DNA of 64,000 bases from Ilyonectria destructans (GCA_020740775.1 JAHEWK010000008.1:1612001-1676000), one strand, 5' to 3'; positions 21,398-33,792 are shown, counted from the stretch's first letter. Notes: generated from the letters alone by a model not told the origin. Numbers and translations are program-made.

Positions 21398-22232
21398 CTA
21401 CTGGCTGCCCCACTTCAGCTGATAGATGGCGCCCGACACTTTGTAGTCGCGGAGTGCCTTGATGGCGCCCTCGGGGGTGTCGGCAGTGACCAGAATGTCC
21501 TTGTTAGCGGGCTTGACGAACCCTTCCTCGGCGGCCTTGTCCATCCACTGGATGATGCCATCCCAGTAACCAGCAATGTTGAGGAGCACGATACCTCGGC
21601 TGTGGATGCCCAGCTGATTCCAGGTGGTCGTCTCGAAAATTTCCTCCACGGTCCCGAAACCACCGCTCAAGCCAATGAAGCCGCTTCCGGGGCCTCCATT
21701 GAATACCTCCTCCGCCATGAGCTTCTTGCGTGTGTGCATGTCATTGACGACAGTCGTCCGGCCGTACACGGACTCTTCCGGGACGAATTGGTTGTTGCGG
21801 TTGACGGTCTGGTAGGTGCCATCACGTTCATACTTGACCAAAGCCTCGGGGATGACTCCGTGAACAGAGTCCGGGCCGTTGATGGAAACAATGGTCTTTG
21901 CGACCTCGCCCATCAGCCCTACAGTTCCGCCTCCATACACTGTCCACCTACGTCAGTTCCACGATCAAGGTTACCGGGGGGTGCCGGTGATAGGAATGGG
22001 GCCGCCGGGCGGCTCCACGCGGCTTTCGGCCGGGTGACTCACCTAAGTCAATGTTGCTGGCAGCCATAGCCCTGCCGAGAGTGCGTGCGGCTTCGATGTG
22101 TGCAGGACTGGCTCCTGCGCTGGCGCCGCAGTAGACGCAGATTTTGGTGCGAGTTTGGCCGTTGGCAGAAGAGCCATTGGCAGCGGTGCCGTTCTCGGCT
22201 GAAGGTTGAGGTGCGTGGTTGTCGGCAGTCAT
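21398..22232 (-). CDS. LOG-family nucleoside 5'-monophosphate phosphoribohydrolase
   Basis: Exons 22232..22043 and 21939..21398 with a 103-bp intron; the join gives DLVYGGGTVGLMG. The product is 243 aa. Family features are KICVYCGASAG near residue 30, the GGGTVGLMG loop, and GSGFIGLSGGFGTVEE, which corresponds to the PGGxGTxxE nucleotide-binding and catalytic motif. Here Ser stands where Pro is usual; the Gly, Thr and Glu residues remain. LOG enzymes release free cytokinin bases from riboside monophosphates in plants and some fungi. Many fungal homologues are annotated as lysine decarboxylases by tradition, but the motif argues against that. The N-terminal 28 residues are a disordered Ala/Asn/Gly-rich extension. 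The substrate in this organism is unknown. Confidence 0.9.
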
Positions 22233-23387
22233 GATGGCGTTCTTGAAGTGAAAACGTTTGTAAAGAAGTAGGGAAGTGGTTGCGGTCTGAGAAGATGAGC
22301 AAATATATTCAGGAGCAAAGAGACAGCCTGGTGAGAGATGGCGGGTATGGGAAGGGATGGTATTAATATGATGAGTGGCGATGAGAAGACGCTTGGCTCA
22401 GGACGGGATGTTGTGGCAAAGAGCAACGGCACCAAGACTTGCAGTTTGCAGTTAAGTTCAAGGAGGCGAGATGGTAAAGTATACTGAGAGAGTCGTCACA
22501 GGCAGAGGGAAGTAGGAAAGAGAAAGAAACAAAGGACGAAGATGAGGTTGGGACAGTTGAAGCATGGGGTCTCGTGGGAGAAAGAGAGGCAGCGGGCCAT
22601 CAGTCATCGGAGCCACTACTGTACCTGCGGTCCACCGACGAATCCTCCAATGCCGGCCGTGTCCAAGTGTCCTTGCATCAGTACTACAGCGGAATGCTCA
22701 GCAGCGGCATAGCGACTGGCTCGCCGCCACGGGTCACAGGACGGGAGTCATGCCCTAGCACAGGGGACGTTGCCAGGCTGAGCCTAGCTCGGCGGGATGT
22801 TGTTGTACGTTGCAGAGCCGGGTTGGAATGCCAGGTGGCGGCTTCATCGTGGGTTGACCATCAAATGTTGAGTTCGGTGCTTGATCTCAGTGGTGGCGGG
22901 GCAGCATCCCGTCATGATTGATGAATGAGGGGCAGCCATTGACAGCATGTTGGCCCTGGCCACTGAAGGACTCGCTGTCAGGCACCGGCACATGCCTAAC
23001 AGTTCGCTGACAGTGGGGGCGTTTAGGCGGTGCCTCTGCGCCTCTGCACCGCTGTAGCATTGAACATTTTAGCGGTCGTCGCCTCAAGTGGGGGTCGTGT
23101 TGTCTGGCCACGCCCTGATTCGCCCATCTTGCGCAGCACGTCAACGCAAGCTCCGGCCGGTCCACTACCCTGATTAGGTAGGCGGCCAGAAGGTAGCTAT
23201 CCTCAACTCCTCAAGACACATAGGCCGAGGGGAATTTCCACTTGCGACAACCTCGACCAACGGCCACGACCCAACAGCCGCAACAGCTCGGCCCGTAAAT
23301 CCGGCTTCGAAACAGAGACGTTCATCCGTCTCCGAGCCTATTTAACGTGCAGCTGTCTTCTTTCCTCAACCAGAGGCTACTGACGCG
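22233..23387. other. Divergent intergenic region, LOG gene to CLPTM1 gene
   Basis: This 1.15-kb region holds promoters for the two diverging genes. A purine-rich run near 22490-22590 on the plus strand is pyrimidine-rich on the LOG coding strand, fitting its leader. No coding exon is recognised. Confidence 0.5.
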
Positions 23388-25490
23388 ATGGCCGAAGCAG
23401 CCGTCCTACCTCGTCAGCCAGGCGAGCAGCCGCAAGGAGGCGGTGGTGTAAGTCGTCGCAACGCCCAAGGGTCGAAACCACGACCACTTAGAAGCCTTTA
23501 CTGATAATATTTCTGTCTTAGGGAATAACCTTCAACAAGCTTCTCCTCGGCGGCGCCGTCTACCTTGGTATCAATTTCGGCATCAACTATCTGAACAGGA
23601 AGGATCAGACCGGTATCGATGCTACCCACCCTGAGACCGGCAAGATCATCAAAGTTCCCGGAAACATTGACGACATCCCGCCGTTCGAATTTCGGGCCAA
23701 GGAGCTCAACGAGGGTGCGACGTACCGCCCAATCCCCAAGAGGGTCGCGCCAATCTGGCCCCAGGACACCCACGTCGATGTCATCGTCACCCTCTCCTCC
23801 TCGTTCAACCCTGCCCCCATCTCCCAGGTCCCCGAGGAATATGTCATCCTCAATGAGAAGGAGTTTCAACTCAACAACTACTCGGACAAGCGCGTGGCGG
23901 AGAAGACGTTTCCGGTCCCCAAGTCGGTTCAGAACAACGGCACCCTCTGGGGCCACTTCTATGTCGGTCTCCCTGGCAGCAACCTGGATCCCAAGCAGGC
24001 CGGATTCGATCCCGCAAAGGCGTACCATTTCGCATGGCCCCTGACCCACTACCTTCCCCAGAAGAAGGTTGCAAAGACCCGAAACCTCCTTGACAATTCC
24101 CCCGAGCCCGAGATTGAAACTCCCGAGGAGGAAGAGCACACTGGACCTCTCATTACCAACCACTACCACCCCAACGCCAGCTTGTCCTTTGTTCCCGACT
24201 TGGGCGTCAAGGAATTGGCATCGCTTACTCCGCCTATTAAGCAGTTCTTCCGTCTCGAGGCCACTGGTGCCCGTGACGGTTCTGGCAAGAATAGCTGGTA
24301 CTGTATGTGCAACCCCCGCCTTGCCATCTCCCGTGAAATTGATAGAGCTAACCATGACAGACCCGGTTCTGTTTGTCAACACCTTCTGGCAGTTGAAGAC
24401 TCACATGTCCCCTTTGAACGAGACTGTCAAGGAGTTGCCCATCCGCTTCGATCTCGGAAACCTGGTCAGCTGGCAGTTCCAGATCATGGCCACCATGGAT
24501 GCCAGTTCTAAGGAGGCCGCCCGTCAGGCCGCATACGGCAACGCGCTTCCTGGCGGCGGCGATGGCTCGGAGATGGAAATGATCAAGGAAATATTCATTG
24601 ACACGAACCCCATCCTGCTTGGCATCACCATCGTGGTCAGCATCGCACACATGTTCCTGGAGACCCTCGCCTTTGGTTCCGATATTGCCCACTACCGCAA
24701 GAAGAAGGACAACGTTGGTATTTCAGTGCGATCTATCCTCGCCAACGTCTTCATGCAGGCGGTCATCTTCCTCTATCTTTTGGACAACTCGCAGAACACG
24801 AGCTGGATGATCCTGGGTACCCAAGTGGTGGGCATTCTTATCGAGTTCTGGAAGGTTACAACCGTCGTCAACGTGCGCATTGGTCCTAGCGCCCCCGGAT
24901 CCTGGCTCCCCTTCGCTGTCGTCTTTGAGGATAAGCAGAAGCTTACTGAGACGGAGGAGAAGACCAAGGAGTATGACGAGATTGCGTTCAAGTATGTGTA
25001 CATTGCCGCGGTGCCCCTGCTGATCGCGTACGGCATCTACTCGCTCATCTACGAGTCTCACAAGTCGTGGTACTCGTACATCATCACGACGTTGGTGGGA
25101 TCGGTCTATGCGTATGGCTTCCTGATGATGATCCCGTCGCTGTACATCAACTACCGTCTCAAGAGCGTGGCGCACATGCCAGCCAAGGCCATGATGTACA
25201 AGTTCCTCAACACCTTTATCGACGACCTGTTCGCCTTCACCATCAAGATGCCTTTCCTGCACCGACTGTCGACATTCCGTGACGACATTATCTTCTTCAT
25301 CTACATCTACCAGCGATGGGCATACCGCATTGACTACACTCGTGTCAACGAGTTTGGCCAGGGCGGTGATGACGACGAGGCGGAGGTGAAGAAGGAGGCC
25401 GAGGGCAAGGAGGTGGCCGCTGAGAAGGTCAAGGCGGTTGAGGCGAAGGCGACTGGTGCTGATACCGGCAAGGCCAAGAAGAGAAAGTAG
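23388..25490 (+). CDS. CLPTM1: CLPTM1-family multi-pass membrane protein
   Basis: Exons 23388..23447, 23522..24302 and 24361..25490; introns of 74 and 58 bp (GTAAGT...CTTAG and GTATGT...CTAACCATGACAG). The product is 656 aa. The N-terminal half is an ER-lumenal or extracytosolic domain starting GITFNKLLLGGAVYLG. The C-terminal half has several hydrophobic helices and family-specific blocks: WMILGTQVVGILIEFWKVTT, MPAKAMMYKFLNTFIDDLFA, and FRDDIIFFIYIYQRWAYRID with YTRVNEFGQ. A charged Lys/Glu/Ala-rich tail ends the protein. Animal CLPTM1 and CLPTM1L are ER membrane proteins linked to receptor trafficking and lipid scrambling; the fungal role is not established. The initiating exon encodes only 20 residues. 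Confidence 0.95.
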
Positions 25491-27090
25491 AGGAAAAGGT
25501 CTTGCTAGTTTTTGCCTCCTACGTCTCCTTAAATCGTCTTTTAGCGTCCAACGGATGACGATGATAGTTTCAAGGGTTTTGGAAAACGCAAGGAACGGAT
25601 GGCTGTCTGATGCCTCATGATCTTTGCCTGTATATGTAAATGATAATTGAACGCAAATATCGACCAACTACTGGAAACACCCATCACAATTGTTGTCATC
25701 TTTTAGTATGCCCCTGGAGTTTCTCATACACACGCCCGGCACTCGATCCTCATGATCCGATACAAACATTTCGTAAAAGGTACCATGAGCCCCATCATAT
25801 TGTCCCTCCATCCCAGCCCTACACAAGTGCTGTCGCAACGGCGTGGAAGTCACGCGGATTATCGGTCCAATCCCATCCATCAGAAGCACCTTTAGGACGA
25901 AGCCCCGCTGACCGGCGCCTCCATAATGATGTCTAGAATGAGACTCGTCCCTTTTCTAGCGGGCTCGGGGTGCTGCAGGTCCGCTGGGTCCCTGGAACAC
26001 CCTGGAACACACAGCGTCATAGCGGGCCGCCCTACGCTTTTAGGGGTGGCTGAGTGCTGGGGCGGCTCCCTGGGCCAGAAGGGCACGCTGCAAGGGCGGA
26101 CGCACGACGTGACGACAGCCCAGAACCCGTCCCATGGTAGGTACGTGCTTGGCTCCCTCAGTGCATAATAAGCGACGCTTTGGAGGGTCCGCGTGCGGGA
26201 CAAGGGCAGAACACGAGTTTGAAACCAAGCCACAGGGAAGTGCTGTTTCCCATTCCGTCATTCTAGGCGGGAACGTACAGAAGCTAAAACCCACAACGTT
26301 GCAGCATAGACGATCAAAACAAGAGAATTACAGTGACGAGTTGGTCGTCTGCTGACAAGTGCTTCTCTTTCGTCCAGTCTTCTTCTCTCCTTCTTCTTCA
26401 GCTTCTGCCGCTCTCTCTCGTCATCGTCATCCCAGGGGTGAGAACCAAATCGGGCAAAACACTGCACTGCACTGCATTTAGCCCACCCACACAGCCTCAC
26501 TGGGGCCGACGCCATCTCACGATACTTTCCCCATTCAACATCCTTACCCCGGTCTCGCTCTCTCACACTGTTCCTATCCCGTCGTCGCCCCCCCGTCGTC
26601 CCGCAAACGTGCCCCTACGACGGAGCTCCGGGCAGCCACAGGCGCCCACGGCACGCACCCAGTCCCTCCCGCCGGCACTGCAGGCCTACCGCACGCCGCA
26701 GCCAGGTGCTCAGCCTCATGCCCATGCCAAAGCCTCCGCCTACGTCTATCGCCCTGTCCAGGCCCAGCAACTCATAATAAACAACATCCCGCCTCGCTCT
26801 GGCTGTCGTGCTCTTCTTCGAGCCGGTTCCCGGTTCGAGCCGACAATCCGCCCATGTACCCTCTCCGGACGCTGCTCCTCGCCCCGCGACGACGACGGTG
26901 AATGAGGTGTCCTCTACGCTGACTCGACCTTCGACCTGTCCCGCCTCAGCCCCTCGAACCCCCCAGACAAACATACAGCTTGTCCCTCTGCGACTCGACG
27001 ACGCACGCGACCACTTGCGCCCGCCCGCTGGGACGCCTTGACGGGTTCCGACGCCCCAGGGACGACTCGACTCTTCCCTTCCCCCGAACC
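25491..27090. other. Gene-free region before the orphan zinc-finger-like gene
   Basis: It begins with the CLPTM1 3' UTR. From about 26370 it becomes strongly pyrimidine-rich (TCTTCTTC and C runs) up to the ATG at 27091, consistent with a long leader. No other gene is recognised. Confidence 0.5.
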
Positions 27091-28190
27091 ATGAGCAGCT
27101 TTGACTCGGTCGGGACGTTGCTAGCGGCCATCGCGAACCTGATCGCCGAGGGGCTGCGCATCCTCAGCTTGGCCGATAAGCGTCAGTGGGGACCCGACGA
27201 GCACGAACAAGTGCGAGCCCTCACCGTGGTGCTGGACGAGGCCAAACAAGACTTCCAGGATCTATCACCCCTCGTCAATGGACAGATCTACTACGAAAAC
27301 GATCGCAAACGTGCGTTGTTCCTCCATCAGCCACTCCCCGCTTGCCCTTCGCCTTCCGCTCCCCGCACTCGTTCCTGTCAAAACTGATGCTGACATGGAC
27401 CCCAGATGAATCATTAGAAGAATTGAGGGCTTTGAAAGCCCTGTTCAACACTCACGTACAAAACCTCAGAGACTGGAGCCGCTCGGGCGGTCCCATTAAC
27501 CCCGTCTGGGTGCGCGAGACGCACGACCTCCAGCGACAACTCCACCGCGCGCAATGTCGAGCCGCGCGTCGCATCTTCACGTCCGAAAAGGAGGCCTCTT
27601 CACGCTGCCTAGGCGCCTTCCTGGTGTACCGGAAACAGCGTGAGTGGACCAGAAACCGGGCCGTCCCCGACGAGGCGGAATACCAACGAAGGTATCGGGA
27701 GGAGCTTCAACTGTGCAACACCGTTGGTGCGTTCCAACGATTCAGCGACCGCGATGTAGCATTCGTATGCGATTATTGCGACGGGCACATCATCTGGGAA
27801 GACCTTGAGGCCATGCCCTCAATCCGAACTTTTCAGGAGGCCGCCGCATCGCCCATTTTAACCCTGTCCCCCACGACGGACAACCCCCACTGGCAAGCCA
27901 CCGGTTTCAGCGTCTCTGCCCACGAGGAGAAGCAGGTCGTATTTGCCCCTGTTGCCATCGCAAATCATGTGGCGCCGCAACACCGCGACTGGCTGGCAGG
28001 TCTGCTATGCCCGTACTGCGAAGATGAGTCGGCCGAGCCCCAAGAAGAGTACGACGACGACGATGCGTATCACCCAGATCTCGGCTACGAGGAAATGGGC
28101 ACCTTTCAAGAACACCTCGAATGGCAACACACGACTACTGCACCAACTTCTTCACAACCGGCGAAAACGGATAGCTGCCAGGTGATGTAG
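27091..28190 (+). CDS. Fungal protein with CxxC and C2H2-like zinc-binding motifs, function unknown
   Basis: Exons 27091..27310 and 27406..28190; the 95-bp intron runs GTGCGT...GACCCCAG and the join gives NDRKHESLEELRALK. The product is 334 aa. The N-terminal 130 residues are predicted helical (SVGTLLAAIANLIAEGLRIL, VRALTVVLDEAKQDFQDL). The middle is basic. FVCDYCDGH near residue 193 supplies one CxxC; CPYC near residue 273 plus HLEWQH near 309 form a C2H2-like arrangement with an unusually long acidic insert between the Cys and His pairs. I do not recognise a named family. It may be a nucleic-acid- or protein-binding factor, but that is inferred from the motifs only. It converges on SEC22. 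Confidence 0.8.
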
Positions 28191-28621
28191 GCGGTGTATC
28201 ACATAGAGCAGTATCACCCAGGTTTCTTCTGGTATCTGCTCTACCATATTTCTTGATTTGATTTATTTGGGACAAGGTTTTGAATAAGGAGTCTGGAGTC
28301 GCGGAGAGTCCTACCACGGATCGGAAGCCCGACACGGGCTGGGGGACAGTGCACTAAAGTTACGGCCTTGACGAGCTCGCTAGAGACCACCAAACGAAAC
28401 TGGACATGAAGCCAACGTAGATAGTCACATAATGTACATAGCCTTTGGCCAAATTTGCTCCCCCGTCGTCTCCTGATGCCAAGGGATGCCTCCCAAATCT
28501 CTTGCCTCAATGCCCATTTCGTCCATCACTGAAAAACCCAAAACAGAAACATGCGGATACGCCTCGCTGAATGGTGGTGGATATATATCGGTATATATAT
28601 ATATGGATTACGGATCGGTGC
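28191..28621. other. Convergent 3' region before SEC22
   Basis: This 431-bp stretch presumably holds both 3' UTRs. A short TATATA repeat lies near 28580-28605. No gene is seen. Confidence 0.5.
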
Positions 28622-29390
28622 TCAGAAAAATCGCCAGTAGATGAAGACGAGGATGATGAATCCCAAACCTGCAAAGGGCGCGTACTGCTTGATGAGCAGC
28701 TCCCAGTTGATGCGGACGGCGGCGCGGCGGTACTTCTTGCTGTCGTCGCGCAGGCGGGAGCTCAGCTCGCCCATGCGTTCAAGACTGTCGCCACGATACA
28801 GTAGATCCTCGATGTTCTTGGTCATAACCTTGGTAACATCACGCAGCTCATCGTTGACCTTGTCGAGGTTCTGGGCAGCACGGGCGTCGGCGTAGGTGGT
28901 CTTGCTCTTGGAAATGAAGTTGTCGAACTCCATGAAGGCGTAGGGCCGCAGCGTCGTCGAGTGGACCTGGGCGATCGGGTAGGTGGTGGTGAACTCGCGG
29001 GCGAGGTCGGCGAGGTAGGTGAAGGCGAGCTTGCGCGGGTACGACGCGGCGCATACGGTGAGGAAGACGATGTCCTGGTCGATCAGGTAGTGCAGGGTGT
29101 GGGCGCCCGTCTCGATGCTTGCTTGCGCCTCGGAGTTGCGGGTAAGCTTGCGGAGGACTTGGCGGACGTTTTGCTTGGTTTCGACGAGGGCGGACTCGGC
29201 CTGCAGAGGAGAAGTGGTCTTAGTGCCAATTCGGACAAGGGAGGGTGGTGGTGATGGTGGCTATACCTGTTCGTCGTCGACGGAGGCGCAGAGCATGAGG
29301 CCTGGGGAGGTGTGTTAGCTTTATTCTCCGACAGCCTGATACAGAGGAGCGCATACCATCTAGCCTAGATATTTGTGTAGAGTAGATCAT
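28622..29390 (-). CDS. SEC22: R-SNARE Sec22
   Basis: Transcript order: exon 1 29390..29357 (34 nt), exon 2 29301..29267 (35 nt), exon 3 29200..28622; introns of 55 and 66 bp. The product is 215 aa, matching yeast Sec22 (214 aa). It is the vesicle SNARE for ER-Golgi transport in both directions. Spliced, the N-terminus reads MIYSTQISRLDGLMLCASVD, opening a longin domain (about 1-125). The SNARE motif follows (about 130-190), with the zero-layer Arg in DLLYRGDSLERMGEL. A C-terminal membrane anchor (YAPFAGLGFIILVFIYW) ends the protein. The two tiny leading exons are easily missed; the first Met of exon 3 lies inside the longin/SNARE junction and is not the start. Confidence 0.96.
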
Positions 29391-30165
29391 GGTGGCGGCT
29401 GTTGGGGGGGGAGGATATCGGGAGAACCGAGGCCGGAAGAGCGCAACGAGGTCGAGGTGGTAGTTATCGAGTCCCCTGGCGACGCAGAACCCAACGTGTC
29501 AAGAACACCACGCGATGGGAGGCGATGACGTCGCGGCGGGACAGGCAGAGGCAGAAAGGCCACGGAGCTGGTGCAATCCGAATGTATATGGCAGGCACGG
29601 CAGATTTACGTACGGGAGCCTTGGATGCCGAGGCCGTGGGTCACGATGGTGTTGGGAGAGTTTGCCGTCGTGTCGTTCGTTGTTCGCTGTCGTAATGCTG
29701 CTTGGAGCTTCTGCGACTGGTCCCGGGATTCTGGGGGGTCGTGCTGATTAGATAACGGGCTTGGCGTGCCACCTTGTCGGAGCTCGACCACCAAGGTAAA
29801 AAAAAAAAAAAATCCTAACACCAGGGTTTCTGTTTGTCTTTTAATATTAACAGAGATACAATTTCCCAGACAGTGTTAGCAATGATTTCTTTTCGGTATT
29901 CTCTTTTACAGTATTTGTGATGACGTGGCAGAAGGGGCGCTGTGTTCTCCTTGGAATGAGCCATCCTCCCCTAGGTAGCCCAGATCCCATGTCACACGCA
30001 GGGTGACTCGAAAGAAGTAGGACAATGTCATCGAGCTCCCTTGCATGGATTCATCCAGCCGTATACTCTTTTCTGTGAACTTACCAGCCAAAAGGCAAGG
30101 CCTTCGTGAACAAGTCATTGTTGTATCCAAGTTTTCTTTCTTTATGGTCTCATCTCGTCAATCGG
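29391..30165. other. SEC22 upstream region and ELP5 3' flank
   Basis: No gene is recognised. The region contains a 15-nt A run at 29798..29812 and is otherwise unremarkable. Confidence 0.5.
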
Positions 30166-31326
30166 TCATATCTCGTCTTCCTCGTCATCAAAGTCGTCCT
30201 CCCGCCCCATCTCGTACAATATCCTTCCTCCTTCACCTGCACCGATATCTGTCTGCGCATCAAAGTACGGCAACACTATTCCTTCTCGGTCCTTTCTTTG
30301 CTTCTCCGTCAGCCCGAGGTTGAAAGTGCTTTCGGGCTCCTCTTCTCCTTCGCCCGTTTCGCCGTCTGCCGGCGCCCCCAGCATCGGGTGGTCCGCGAGT
30401 AGGCAGACTTTACCAGGGATCAACGACGTTGGTGATGCAGAAGCCTCCTTTCGATTAAGGATAAACTTCTCGGCCACTGTTCTGCCACTGCGTCGTCGTA
30501 GCTCCATGTGCATCACCACCCCGTCACTAGCGTCGCTCTTGTCCCTCCCTCGCCCCTTCAACCCAACGAGCACACCCTCGCGATCCTCGCCTAGTCCCCA
30601 TTCCGGCTCCTGGATACTCCTGTTGCGGGCCTTTTGCCGCTCGATTTCCTGGTACAGGCTGGAAAGCCTCAAGATGGCCGTCGCGAGGTGGCACAAGATG
30701 GTGAACGGGTGAGGCTCGTACTCGCTGAAGGACTTGGGGAGTACGATGGGAACGTCGTCGTGGTATGTGCCCACGATGGAGACGGCTGGTGTGATGATGC
30801 TAGAGAGGAAGCTTGCGAGCGACTCCGGGGCGGTAGAGGCCAGGGCGTTGAGGGAGTCGATGATAACAACAGCTCCTAGAAGAAACGATGAGTTGGAAAT
30901 ATCATGCGACAAGTTCATCTTAACTCACTCTGTGTAGGTTTCTCTTTCGCGGCCAAAGGTTTAAATGCAGGATAATAGGCGACCAAGTCTCGCCTAACGG
31001 AATTCAAGTCCTTGCCCGCGGCTTTGACGAAGATGTCGACATCTCTAGGTTTCTTGAGCGTCACAAACGAGAGGAATATCACCGAGGTCTTGGCGATCTG
31101 GGCATATCTATTAGCTCTATCGTCTCGGCGAGATCCCCAGATCTGTAGGCGAGGGAAAATACACTACCTTTGCGCGTGAGATGAACTCGCTCCGTACAGG
31201 TTGCGCGGGCTGCTCGAGGCTGTCGATGACGAGGGTGAGCGGGCTTGCGCCGTCGCGAAGATTCAAGAGTTTTTGCAACAGCAGAATACTGTGAGAGCGA
31301 GTGTGGGCGTTAGAGGTAGGCGCCAT
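30166..31326 (-). CDS. ELP5: Elongator complex subunit 5
   Basis: Transcript order: exon 1 31326..31168, exon 2 31097..30929, exon 3 30875..30166; introns of 70 and 53 bp. The product is 345 aa. It is one of the RecA-fold subunits of the Elp4-Elp5-Elp6 ring, needed for wobble-uridine modification of cytosolic tRNAs. Features are HSILLLQKLLNLRDGASPLT at the N-terminus, TLVIDSLEQPAQPVRSEF, VIFLSFVTLKKP, AVVIIDSLNALAS and a strongly acidic C-terminus (GREDDFDDEEDEI). The start chosen is MAPTSNAHTRSHS; the frame stays open upstream to 31608, but that extension does not resemble the family. Confidence 0.9.
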
Positions 31327-31746
31327 TCTGTGTGAGATTTCTGTGAAATCGAATCCTCTTGCACTGCACGGTGAGGCTCTGTCGCCGGACGTCTTGTCTG
31401 TTCTTGAAGCGGTTGGATTCTCGAGGTCAAAGTAAGGTGAGTCAAGTTGGTGAGTGGTGTAGGCCGTCTTCGGCTTGAACTTGAAGTTGTGCCTAAGCAG
31501 ATCCAAGGATGGAGTGTCCAGGCGGGTGCTTGATGAGTTACTGCCGACGTCACTAAAATCTAGTGGGGTACCTGCTGAACCCCTCCTGAGCTTCCAGTAC
31601 CCCGCCAAAGCGACACTACGATAGAGCCAAGTGAAGGCAAAGAGACGGGAGACAAGACGAAGAAATTATCATCAAAAGTGAATGGCTCGTGACTTGTGCA
31701 TTTTATTTGCCCCCGGAATATTCTGCCAATAATTATTCGCAACTTC
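31327..31746. other. ELP5 promoter and 3' flank of the ASXH gene
   Basis: A 420-bp gap between two minus-strand genes. Part of it is open in the ELP5 frame but is treated as leader. No other gene is seen. Confidence 0.5.
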
Positions 31747-32710
31747 TCATGCCAGTTCATCCTCGCTCTTCTCCTCGTAAGAGACAGGTTTCGTGCTCCT
31801 CCGCGGGCGGCAAACCGCCATGACCTTGTGCTCAACCTTGCGTTCCATCTCGGGTTCCTTGTGATTTGTACTGTCGACTTGCAGCTCGTCCACAGCTTCG
31901 GGTTCTGCTTTCTGCTCCTTTTTCTGCTCGTCGCCATGCTCCACCTCGGGCTCCTCCATCTTAGCATCGCCGTCACTCGGAGCCGGGCGATGCTGCGACC
32001 GCAACTCTGGCGGTAGCTCCACTTCCCAGTCGTCCTTGAATTTGTTTTCGAGGTGTTCGTCGAAATCCCCAGCCATTCTTCTCTCGTGGGCAGCCCAGGC
32101 CGAGGCAAGCCAGTCTGGGTCATGTCGTCCTTGCGCAATGTTCTCCGTGTATGCTGCGCAATCATGGCGGAAGCTGTCATCGTTCATGAGCGATGCAAAA
32201 TCCGGGCAGGCATCTTCAGTGCCAGCAGCCAAGACGTGCTGGTCATCTGGGAATAGCGCCAGTATCTCGGCCTGCTCTTCTTTGTTCAGTACATCCCAGG
32301 CCATAGGATTGGATAGGATTGTCTATGGGAACAAAAGTTAATACTTTGTAACCTCATAATTGTAGATGGGTTAGCCTCACTCTGAGATCTGCAGAAGCTA
32401 GAGGTGACTTGGGGTCAGAGAGGAGGCTCTCAGCATCCCATTTTGACTTCTTGGCAGCTCTTCTCACGACTACCCTCTTCCGGCTAACCTTGGGTTTTGT
32501 GGTATTTGAGACGCCATGGTTCCTTGAAGGTGACGAAAGCTTGATGTCTTCTACTGGTGGCATTTTCTCGGGCGAGCCATCGGAGAGGATTGGTTCTTCG
32601 ACTGATGAAAGGGGCGATGATGACGGCGTGTGCCTACTGCTCCGCGCCTCAACCTTCCGGTCTCGCATTGTTGGTAGTCTCCTAGCTTGGAATGGCGATA
32701 GAGTGTGCAC
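31747..32710 (-). CDS. ASX-homology (DEUBAD) domain protein
   Basis: Exons 32710..32381 and 32322..31747 with a 58-bp intron; the join restores SADLRTILSNPMAWDVLNKEE. The product is 301 aa from the outer Met, or 287 aa from MRDRKVEAR at 32668. The ASXH domain is clear: KWDAESLLSDPKSPLASADL, then WDVLNKEEQAEILALFPDD, then a helical stretch with DPDWLASAWAAHERRMAGDFDE. In animals such domains (ASXL, RPN13, INO80G) bind and regulate a UCH-type deubiquitinase. Fungal members are presumed chromatin-associated nuclear proteins, consistent with the basic KRVVVRRAAKKSK segment; this is inference. The C-terminal third is Glu/Lys-rich and disordered. Confidence 0.88.
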
Positions 32711-33792
32711 TTTCAGAGTGGAGAAGTGAGGGTGATTGAGTGACGGGACCTAATGCTGTCTCGGATGGTGCAGACTTTGGAGGTCTAATGCGGTACCCCG
32801 ATGCAGGAGCGTAATGCCGAGTTAGAACGACGGATTGCAGTCTCTCAGTGATCATTTATTCGAAGCCGATGTATCGTTTGTGTGCTTTCTTCGCTTGCTG
32901 TTGTTGCAGTTGGACGAATGGATTTCTCTAGGGTAGACTGTTCCAATGCATGAAGCCGTTGGTGGCGGCTGACAAAGCCCAGAGCCCGAGCAAACATGTC
33001 TAAGGTACGATTAAGCTCACTCGGTGGAGTACGGAAACGCCAGCACTATGGGGTTCCGCCGTTGGCTCCAAGCACATAGTACCGATTGCCAGAACCGACT
33101 TGGTAGAATACGAGAAATGATTATGGCGTGTTTCAGGTATTGAATTGGTGGCGTTGTTCAGCTACTGATCGTGATCGGCACTCTCGATTCACCCTAGAGC
33201 GGCGGCCAGTGTTTCCGAGCAAACCCTGTGAAGTCTGAGCGGAGGGATTGAATGTTCCTTATTTTTAGCAGATAAGTGCTGTCAACGCTATGAAAAATGT
33301 GGGGATGTTCATTATTGAGGAATGACTGAATCACGCAAAGAGACAACACGTCCCGTAATGACCTCGTAACACCGGGACGCTGTGACACCGCGACACCGCC
33401 CGACTTCCGAAGGCACGGTCAAGCTTCATGAAATGAAGGACCAAGCTGAAGCGTTTCAAGGCGTTAATAGGTGTTAAAACAATTTAAGAAAAGCCACAAT
33501 TAGGCATGTTCCTACTAGTCTTGGGCCTAGACCTACTCAGGCCGCCCGTCTTGTCAGCCCTACTAGTCAGCTACCGTAATATTACTCCGTGAGGCGCTAT
33601 GAATTGCTTTCCCCGCGAAAACCACTGGATAGCTTGAGCCGAGCTGTATCAGCAAGGAGGTGGCGTAAGTCAATGCTGTGATTTGTTCTGTACAGTATTG
33701 TCTACTTAAACTGCGGCGTAGCCCGAGGTGAACTGGCCGTTGGAGGTTAGAATCGATATACACAACGCAACTCATCTTTCAAAGTCTTCATC
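32711..33792. other. Gene-free region before the secreted PAN-like gene
   Basis: It contains the ASXH promoter on the left and the promoter of the small secreted protein on the right. Short direct GACACCGC units occur near 33380-33400. No gene is recognised. Confidence 0.5.

Noticed and set aside
31327..31608. In-frame N-terminal extension of ELP5
   Set aside because: Does not resemble Elp5; the family N-terminus begins at MAPTSNAHTRSHS.
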